Source: an uncultured Clostridia bacterium
GTDB taxonomy: Bacteria > Bacillota > Clostridia > Oscillospirales > Oscillospiraceae
Length of the DNA stretch: 26,540 nucleotides
Assembly (NCBI GenBank): GCA_947383645.1
Contig: CANDEH010000024.1
Coordinates: 1-26,540 of the forward strand
Reading direction: 5' to 3'
A program made the translations under genes and the position numbers. This document shows, one piece after another, positions 23,071 through 26,540 of the stretch; positions within the stretch are counted from its first letter, which is position 1; every line of letters starts with the position of its first letter. The notes under the pieces were generated by a model. That model did no database searches, was not told the DNA's origin, and saw only the letters and a list, made by a program, of their open reading frames with translations.

Positions 23071-23200
23071 ACAAAAAAACAATGTTTTTTCTTAACAAAG
23101 TTAACCCACAGTTAACCAAGTTAACAAAGTTAACCCTACAGTTTGGGGGGTTAACTTTGTTAACAAATATACATTGTTTTTTGTACGAGGAAAAGTTAAC
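23071..23200. other. Candidate replication origin: GTTAAC iterons within a 37-bp inverted repeat
   Basis: The arms 23071-23107 and 23148-23184 are imperfect inverted copies of each other (ACAAAAAACAATG at the outside, AACAAAGTTAACCC at the inside). Seven copies of GTTAAC start at 23100, 23111, 23120, 23129, 23150, 23159 and 23195. Three spacings equal 9 bases and one equals 11. The array begins 17 bases after the primase-helicase stop. Iterons in opposite orientation next to a replication gene are typical of origins of SaPI-like islands and plasmids. Confidence 0.6.
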
Positions 23201-23240
23201 CCCCTGTGGGCCACACAACACCGAAAGGAGAAATGAACAC

Positions 23241-23387
23241 GTGAACCAACCAACAAATATCTGCCCGTTGATGTGCATAGCGGGAGAGGGAGTCTGTATC
23301 AAAGAGCGCTGCGCCTGGTGGTTATGGCCAGGATGCGCCATAACATCCATCGCCGAAAGCCTGGGGGAGGAGGAACCCAATGAGTAA
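23241..23387 (+). CDS. Small cysteine-rich protein
   Basis: A 48-residue protein with the pattern ICPLMC-x8-CIKERCAWWLWPGC; five cysteines and a tryptophan-rich core suggest a metal-binding knuckle. Mini-proteins of this pattern are common in clostridial prophages and mobile elements, with unknown role. The GTG start lies ten bases after AAGGAG; an ATG nearer the site is out of frame. Its stop overlaps the next start as ATGA in the sequence CAATGAGTAA, indicating coupled translation. Confidence 0.65.
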   Translation: MNQPTNICPLMCIAGEGVCIKERCAWWLWPGCAITSIAESLGEEEPNE

Positions 23388-23625
23388 GCGAAAGACATTC
23401 CGGCGCGTGAAGGTGGGCAACAGAGGCTACCACGCAGGGAAGCGGCAGGCGATGTTTCTGCCCTATGCGCGGTCAACCCGCCCGGCAAAATCGCAAACGT
23501 TTGGGAATTTGGCGCAAAAGACCGCCCCCGGTGCAGCGAACACTGAGAGCGGCAAAGCGGCTCCATTAATGAATGCGGCAGGAGTAACCTCCGTGCATCT
23601 ATCTGTGCTTCCCGGCTTTGAATAG
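23380..23625 (+). CDS. Hypothetical small basic protein
   Basis: An 81-residue product with a very basic N-terminal half (MSKRKTFRRVKVGNRGYHAG) and a low-complexity Ala/Gly/Ser/Thr C-terminal half. The start overlaps the end of the Cys-rich gene. GGGGGAGGAGG precedes the ATG by 5-10 bases, which supports real translation. I recognise no family; the second half may be read into degraded sequence. Confidence 0.45.
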   Translation: MSKRKTFRRVKVGNRGYHAGKRQAMFLPYARSTRPAKSQTFGNLAQKTAPGAANTESGKAAPLMNAAGVTSVHLSVLPGFE

Positions 23626-23655
23626 CTGTTAGTGTGCGCCGGGGAATGCACCAAA

Positions 23656-23673
23656 GTTCGAAAAAATTCGAAC
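23656..23673. repeat. Perfect palindromic site GTTCGAA-AAAA-TTCGAAC
   Basis: Seven-base arms with a four-base centre lie in a 170-base gap before the frameshifted gene. Position and symmetry suit an operator, or a hairpin followed by AT-rich sequence. Confidence 0.4.
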
Positions 23674-23796
23674 ATAAAAAAAGGGACACTCCAAACTGCC
23701 GGCTTGTGAAAACTTGGAATTGGCGCTACAGAAAACTACAGTTGGACCGGAGATTTCTAAGACCCTAAAAAAGAATTTGAAAGGATGATTTTACTT

Positions 23797-24316
23797 GTGA
23801 AAAACGCAAATCTGTACTTCAACGATTTGAAAAAAGCCCTGGAGACCAGGAACGACACCATACGGCGGGCACTGGAGGACTACCGGACGGGCGCCGCCCG
23901 CATTGCCGCCCGATACTCTGAGGCCGTGGCCGCTGAGGAGCTGGCCGCGCCGAAGTCGAGGCGATGGCGGGAAAAGCGGCCGGTAGCCCTGTTGCGCTGG
24001 CCTGTCTGCACAGGTGGCAGAAAAGGCCGGCTTTGAGCTGACCTTTACCACATCGGCGATGCTGGAGGATGATTTGAAAAAGGTTATGTCCATGTTCCAT
24101 GTTCCCAGCCACTACGCCCCGGACGATCTTGTGCATGAAGCTATTATTTGTTCCACGCCCAGTGTGTACCGGGGCGTCAACATGGGAAAGGCGGACGTGA
24201 CCGCTATTACATTGGGTATGGGTTTGAGTAGGGCCGCATTTTGTAACCTTGATGAAATAGCCGCCCGGTGGAGCAATCCAGGCAAGGTTGAAGTAAAGCA
24301 GCTTCCGCCGCTGTGA
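23797..24316 (+). pseudogene. Element gene broken by two apparent single-base deletions
   Basis: The first frame encodes MKNANLYFNDLKKALETRND and continues to EAVAAEELA. Continuity is then found in a second frame (AEVEAMAGKAAGSPVALAC) and, from about 24002, in a third (LSAQVAEKAGFELTFTTSAM, then LEDDLKKVMSMFHVP) to the stop at 24314-24316. Each switch equals loss of one base. The joined product would be a helical, alanine-rich protein of about 173 residues, typical of small cargo proteins in clostridial phage-like elements. The start is the GTG at 23797 with AAAGGATG ahead. Sequencing error is possible, but two independent events favour decay. Confidence 0.55.
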
Positions 24317-24522
24317 ACCTTGCAGACAAAGCGACACAGTACGCCCGGCAGCACCCGCAAGAGGTGACGCTTGCGTGCGTGAACCGCTCCGTGCGTACAT
24401 ACAGCGCCGGGAAGGCGGTACAGCTATGCGGAACCCCGGATGTGGCCGCCTGCATCGTAGGCGCCGCGGCGCAGGACAGGCGCCTGGAGGATATGCTGAA
24501 CCAGCTTATTGACCTTTCTTAA
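24313..24522 (+). CDS. Hypothetical 69-residue protein
   Basis: The GTG start overlaps the preceding stop as GTGA. The product (DKATQYARQHPQEVTLACVN, SAGKAVQLCGTPDVAACIVG, then LEDMLNQLIDLS) has a clear helix-strand alternation and even codon use, so it looks real. It could be the last domain or partner of the broken upstream gene. No family recognised. A strong hairpin follows two bases after the stop. Confidence 0.5.
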   Translation: MNLADKATQYARQHPQEVTLACVNRSVRTYSAGKAVQLCGTPDVAACIVGAAAQDRRLEDMLNQLIDLS

Positions 24523-24524
24523 TG

Positions 24525-24563
24525 GCAAAGAGGGGTGCAGCTTTAAGCTGCACCCCTCTTTGC
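24525..24563 (+). terminator. Perfect 19-bp inverted repeat ending the cargo operon
   Basis: GCAAAGAGGGGTGCAGCTT is followed after one T by its exact complement AAGCTGCACCCCTCTTTGC. The stem begins with A-rich and ends with T-rich sequence, so it may terminate in both directions, but there is no further U-tract. Confidence 0.7.
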
Positions 24564-24614
24564 GATATTGAGTTGCCCCGGGATTTCGGGGAGCAAACGA
24601 GAAAGGCGCAAAGG

Positions 24615-24690
24615 GGGCGGTAATTTGCCGTATCCCTACAGTGCCGATAAGATGCTTTCCAAAAGGGCGGGAGATTTCCCGCTCCCTACA
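24615..24690. repeat. Pair of REP-like units
   Basis: GGGCGGTAATTTGCCG...TCCCTACA (24615-24640) and GGGCGGGAGATTTCCCGC..TCCCTACA (24665-24690) share a small hairpin around ATTT and the same 3' tail TCCCTACA. They are 50 bases apart. Confidence 0.45.
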
Positions 24691-24714
24691 AACGGCGGGA
24701 ATCAGGACGTTTTT

Positions 24715-24798
24715 TGCCTGAAACTGGACTTTGTCCCCCTATGGCTGGCGAAGATCAGCATCACCCCCACGATGGAGCAGGAGACGCCAGAATGGTAA
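24715..24798 (+). pseudogene. Fragment of a phage antirepressor (P22AR N-terminal type)
   Basis: An open stretch ends with KLDFVPLWLAKISITPTMEQ and ETPEW, then TAA. The words VPLWLAKI-ITP-M and a following ETPE are characteristic of the phage antirepressor N-terminal domain, where a YQLKAKDVLA segment should come next. Here it stops instead, and the upstream frame is occupied by REP-like repeats. I therefore read it as a remnant of a larger gene. Confidence 0.45.
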
Positions 24799-24926
24799 AT
24801 CCTTAGCGGGTCATAACGAAAGCCTCCTGTTTTCGGTTCCGGTCACCGAAATATGTAATCTTCTAAAAATTTAGGGGATTGAATTCCGCGCTGCACCCCA
24901 ACTCCCGGATTTCGGGCGAAGTAATC

Positions 24927-25017
24927 AACCCGGTTGATTTTGACCGGGTTCACCAGAATGTGCGAGTACGGGTTTAAAGATGGACAGGATTTCAACCCGC
25001 TCAAAATTGAGCGGGTT
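24927..25017. repeat. Two related hairpins with AACCCG/CGGGTT arms
   Basis: AACCCGGT..ACCGGGTT (24927-24950) and AACCCGCTCAA..TTGAGCGGGTT (24994-25017) are both preceded by TC and followed by CACCAG/CAGCAGG. The second is a perfect 11-bp stem. They are duplicated structural units 67 bases apart. Confidence 0.5.
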
Positions 25018-25075
25018 CAGCAGGAAGGTGGCCCGCAGAGCATGGAGAGGACAGGACTTTTCGCCATTTTTTGAC

Positions 25076-25115
25076 GAAAAGTAACGGAAAGTAACGGAAA
25101 GTAACGGAAAGTAAC
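25076..25115. repeat. Four tandem 10-bp repeats GGAAAGTAAC
   Basis: One unit GAAAAGTAAC is followed by three exact GGAAAGTAAC units. The period equals about one helical turn, so a protein binding each unit would line up on one face of the DNA, as with iterons or a centromere-like site. Confidence 0.65.
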
Positions 25116-25257
25116 GGCGTTTCTCTGAACACTGTAAAGAAAATTGTGCAAGGAAATGCAGATATTGCAGAAATGTGCAATCAGAAAAAAGAGCACAACA
25201 CAGCCGCCGTCCCGATACAGAAACGGCCTGCGGCACAAGTAAAAACGGACATAGAGA

Positions 25258-25280
25258 GGGCCGGGGGTGTTCCCCGGCCC
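25258..25280 (-). terminator. Terminator of the toxin-antitoxin-like operon
   Basis: GGGCCGGGG and CCCCGGCCC enclose a five-base loop, eight bases beyond the stop of the last gene of the leftward operon. On the minus strand it is followed by TCTCTAT. Confidence 0.6.
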
Positions 25281-25287
25281 TTGTGCT

Positions 25288-25485
25288 TTAATCCCAGTTG
25301 ATAGATTCATGGGGGACCGTCTGCCCCTTTGCGTACTCTGCCCGTGCCTTCTGGATTGTCTCCAGATCATCCGGCGACGCTGTATCTTCCGGCAGGAAAC
25401 GGCGGGCAATCTCCAGCAAAAGCGACTGTTCCGTTTCCGGCAGGCAGTCTATCACACCTACAAGTTGTTCCCTGATTGGTGACAT
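25288..25485 (-). CDS. Small antitoxin-like protein
   Basis: A 65-residue acidic protein: MSPIREQLVGVIDCLPETEQ, LLLEIARRFLPED, then IQKARAEYAKGQTVPHESIN. The short amphipathic helix with LPE-E-Q and the C-terminal A-x-E-x-AKG-x-x-VPHE-x-I-W pattern occurs in clostridial antitoxins paired with RelE/ParE toxins, where the C-terminal tail wraps the toxin. The ATG at 25485 sits behind GGGGGTG; an ATG nine codons earlier lies inside the toxin gene. It follows the toxin gene with its start five bases before the toxin stop, so the two are probably made together. Confidence 0.6.
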   Translation of the reverse strand: MSPIREQLVGVIDCLPETEQSLLLEIARRFLPEDTASPDDLETIQKARAEYAKGQTVPHESINWD

Positions 25486-25489
25486 TGGC

Positions 25490-25732
25490 TTACACCCCCT
25501 TATACACGCCACCGCGCGACCCTATCTTCTCTATCAGGATTGTATCATCTTCCGGGTAAGAAAACAAGATGCGCCAGTCTCCCACCCGGAGCCGGTACGT
25601 TCCTGAGCTGCCCTTCAATGGCTTAATATCCCCTTTGGGTATCTTTTCGATACCGGCCTTGATGCGCTGCTTTGTAGCTTTGTCCATTCCGTTGATGACT
25701 TTGACGGATGACCGCGAATAGGTGATATTCAT
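25490..25732 (-). CDS. RelE/ParE-family toxin
   Basis: An 80-residue basic protein with the RelE fold pattern: N-terminal strand and helices (ITYSRSSVKVINGMDKATKQ), IKPLKGSSGTYRLRVGDWRI, then LIEKIGSRGGVYKG. The R-L-R-x-G-D-W-R-I-L-F strand and the I-x-x-I-G-S-R-G-x-V-Y end are typical of RelE/HigB-like mRNA interferases that cut mRNA on the ribosome. ATGA overlap with the upstream ribbon-helix-helix gene shows coupling. Whether it is active cannot be told from sequence, but no key strand is missing. Confidence 0.85.
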   Translation of the reverse strand: MNITYSRSSVKVINGMDKATKQRIKAGIEKIPKGDIKPLKGSSGTYRLRVGDWRILFSYPEDDTILIEKIGSRGGVYKGV

Positions 25733-26070
25733 GTTTTCAGCCCCCGCGCTGCCTTGTCCCGCTGCGCCTGTGTCTCCACCGCCCGCGCTATGAACACCGA
25801 CACAGCCTCTCCTGTGGCTTCTGCGGCCTCCTGAGCGGCCTTTACGGTGTCGGGGGATAAGGATATACCCCCGGCCTCTGTGTCCCGTTCGATGGTTTCT
25901 TGAATGGCGCGGGTTATAAAGGCGTTTACACTTTCTCCCCGGCTGTCTGCATGGGCTTTAATTACATCCTTGCGGCCCTTTTGGATTGCAAGATTTACCC
26001 GGTCATAATGTGCATTTGTCCATTTGTTATTTGATGCAATCCGCTTTTCGCTGTTCTTTCGCTCTACCAC
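25729..26070 (-). CDS. Ribbon-helix-helix regulator, first gene of the toxin-antitoxin-like operon
   Basis: A 113-residue protein. The first half (KWTNAHYDRVNLAIQKGRKD, HADSRGESVNAFITRAIQET) is an Arc/CopG-like ribbon-helix-helix, and a second, shorter copy of the same pattern follows (ISLSPDTVKAAQEAAEATGE, VFIARAVETQ). Such proteins bind operators and often act as antitoxins. The GTG at 26070 is preceded by AAAGGAGGAA; an ATG ten codons earlier has no ribosome site. It is the promoter-proximal gene and overlaps the toxin start. Confidence 0.8.
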   Translation of the reverse strand: MVERKNSEKRIASNNKWTNAHYDRVNLAIQKGRKDVIKAHADSRGESVNAFITRAIQETIERDTEAGGISLSPDTVKAAQEAAEATGEAVSVFIARAVETQAQRDKAARGLKT

Positions 26071-26129
26071 GGTTATTCCTCCTTTCTGGGGGCGCGGCAC
26101 AATGCCGACACCTTCTCCAGTATGGCTTT

Positions 26130-26158
26130 ATTATACCACGCAAATCAACAATTAACAA
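26130..26158 (-). promoter_or_regulatory. Promoter of the toxin-antitoxin-like operon
   Basis: On the minus strand TTGTTA (26153-26158), 17 bp, TATAAT (26130-26135). The -35 box lies inside the palindrome TTAACAAGTGTTAA at 26152-26165, a likely autoregulation site. Confidence 0.6.
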
Positions 26159-26183
26159 GTGTTAAAATGTACAAGAATAACAA

Positions 26184-26223
26184 TTAAACATTGTCTACAT
26201 TGCCAATGGATAACAATGTTTAA
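26184..26223. repeat. 11-bp inverted repeat upstream of the operon
   Basis: TTAAACATTGT (26184-26194) and ACAATGTTTAA (26213-26223) are perfect inverted copies 18 bases apart, about 30 bases upstream of the operon's -35 box. This resembles an operator pair for the ribbon-helix-helix protein or for a rightward gene. Confidence 0.45.
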
Positions 26224-26359
26224 GGGAACGGCAAAGGTGGATACCAAAGAACACCTATAAGAGCCGGACCGGATGTGGAAGTAGCAGGCCAAAGGCCAGA
26301 CGCCACAAAGCCCCTGGCCGCCGTTCTCCCCGAACTACAACAAAAGGAGGAGCAAGTTA

Positions 26360-26407
26360 ATGAGCAAAAGTAGCAAAAGTAGCAGAAGTAGCAAAAGGGT
26401 GTCATAG
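26360..26407 (+). CDS. 15-residue leader-type peptide inside a long hairpin
   Basis: An AGGAGG nine bases upstream drives a tiny ORF, MSKSSKSSRSSKRVS, built from 9-base repeats (AGCAAAAGT). Nearly all of it lies in the left arm and loop of the hairpin at 26372-26438. This layout resembles leaders that regulate a downstream gene by ribosome occupancy, but no downstream gene lies inside the window. Confidence 0.35.
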   Translation: MSKSSKSSRSSKRVS

Positions 26408-26438
26408 GGTGGCTTTTGCTACTTCTGCTACTTTTGCT
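26372..26438 (+). promoter_or_regulatory. 26-bp perfect hairpin built from AGCAAAAGT repeats
   Basis: Left arm 26372-26397 (AGCAAAAGT, AGCAGAAGT, AGCAAAAG) pairs without mismatch with 26413-26438; the loop is 15 bases and contains the leader stop codon. One extra AGCAAAAGT unit precedes the left arm. No U-tract follows. The final 100 bases to the window edge show no gene I can support. Confidence 0.6.
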
Positions 26439-26540
26439 CCATAGGACGGCAGATATGAAAATGATTTTGCTCTGTGCCCACTTCGGGCTGTCAACGCCAA
26501 TCTGAAATTGTAAGAAAACGCCGAAGAAATTTTGTAGTTT

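Larger units (their letters stand above)
24564..25287. other. 724-base gene-poor stretch of repeats, hairpins and a gene fragment
   Basis: No intact gene. In order it holds CCCCGGGATTTCGGGG at 24576-24591, two REP-like units (24615-24640 and 24665-24690), an antirepressor-like fragment (about 24715-24798), CCCGGATTTCGGG near 24903-24915 echoing the first hairpin, two similar hairpins (24927-24950 and 24994-25017), a 10-bp tandem repeat (25076-25115), and the terminator of the toxin-antitoxin-like operon (25258-25280). Confidence 0.6.
18236..26540. mobile_element. Integrative element at tRNA-Arg, phage-satellite/PICI-like layout, right end not reached
   Basis: The boundary is inferred from the tRNA gene next to a tyrosine integrase. 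Contents in order are integrase, XRE repressor, divergent control region, broken excisionase-like gene, winged-helix-like gene, primase-helicase, iteron-rich candidate origin, small genes and gene remnants, and a toxin-antitoxin-like operon. Base composition is patchy, with the repressor-control region clearly AT-rich. No repeat of the tRNA 3' end (for example GGTTCGAATCCC) occurs again in the window, so the far attachment site lies beyond it or is lost. No conjugation, capsid or packaging gene is visible. Confidence 0.7.

Noticed and set aside
23100..23200. CRISPR-like array in the GTTAAC region
   Set aside because: Repeats are only 6-9 bases with almost no spacer; they fit iterons and not CRISPR repeats.
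23656..23673. LexA/DinR SOS box
   Set aside because: The order is GTTCG-N8-CGAAC, the reverse arrangement of the Firmicutes box CGAAC-N4-GTTCG.
26224..26374. Open plus-strand frame ending in the leader region (contains GGYQRTPIRAGPDVEV)
   Set aside because: Reads somewhat protein-like but has no start codon with a ribosome site after the upstream TAA; at most a remnant.
26363..26398. CRISPR or coding repeat protein in the AGCAAAAGT repeats
   Set aside because: Units are 9 bases and contiguous, and the sequence is fully self-complementary with the following arm; a hairpin explains it better.
18236..26540. Second attachment site inside the window
   Set aside because: No repeat of the tRNA T-arm or acceptor 3' sequence was found by eye to the right of the tRNA gene.

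Overview
The window is GC-rich Gram-positive-type DNA, apart from two AT-rich islands. Genes start with strong AGGAGG-type ribosome sites, including some TTG and GTG starts, and promoters are sigma-A-like (TTGACA/TATAAT). Gene content and codon use suggest a Clostridia member of the Oscillospiraceae type (Flavonifractor/Pseudoflavonifractor-like). That placement is inference from style and gene families, not a database match.

Positions 1-18235 are ordinary chromosome. Proline biosynthesis comes first (proB, proA, then proC behind a small inverted-repeat element). Next are a two-TM membrane protein, an MmcQ/YjbR protein and a GntR/UTRA regulator. About 1.6 kb without a convincing gene follows, including an AT-rich island with a near-consensus promoter. 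Then come a small WG-repeat-like protein, nagA (amino-sugar catabolism), a half-size EamA transporter, a membrane-anchored glycerophosphodiester phosphodiesterase, an MFS transporter, a cytidylate-kinase-like protein, a COG2509-type FAD oxidoreductase, a TraX-family membrane protein, an RlmA-type rRNA methyltransferase, a TauE/SafE permease, a possible WapI/DUF6228-like protein, ksgA/rsmA and tRNA-Arg(ACG).

From 18236 to the right edge the DNA is an integrative element placed against the 3' end of the tRNA-Arg gene. Its order is leftward integrase and XRE repressor, a divergent control region with overlapping promoters and repeated operator-like motifs, then a rightward operon of an excisionase-like gene (broken by one in-frame TGA), a winged-helix-like protein and a primase-helicase. 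Immediately after the primase-helicase lies a 37-bp inverted repeat filled with GTTAAC iterons, a strong candidate replication origin. This is the plan of a phage-inducible chromosomal island (SaPI-like: int-stl / xis-pri-rep-ori) or a related phage satellite. The cargo side is small and partly decayed: a Cys-rich mini-protein, a doubly frameshifted gene, a fragment of a phage antirepressor, arrays of short repeats and hairpins, and a leftward three-gene toxin-antitoxin-like operon. The window ends in a 15-codon leader-type ORF encoded inside a 26-bp perfect hairpin. No second attachment site is visible, so the element probably continues past the right edge.

Three families of short non-coding inverted-repeat elements sit in the chromosomal part. 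Two are related elements with heptamer-repeat ends and a shared internal hairpin (between proA and proC; upstream of the TraX gene). The third is a 166-bp element with 14-bp perfect terminal repeats just upstream of nagA.
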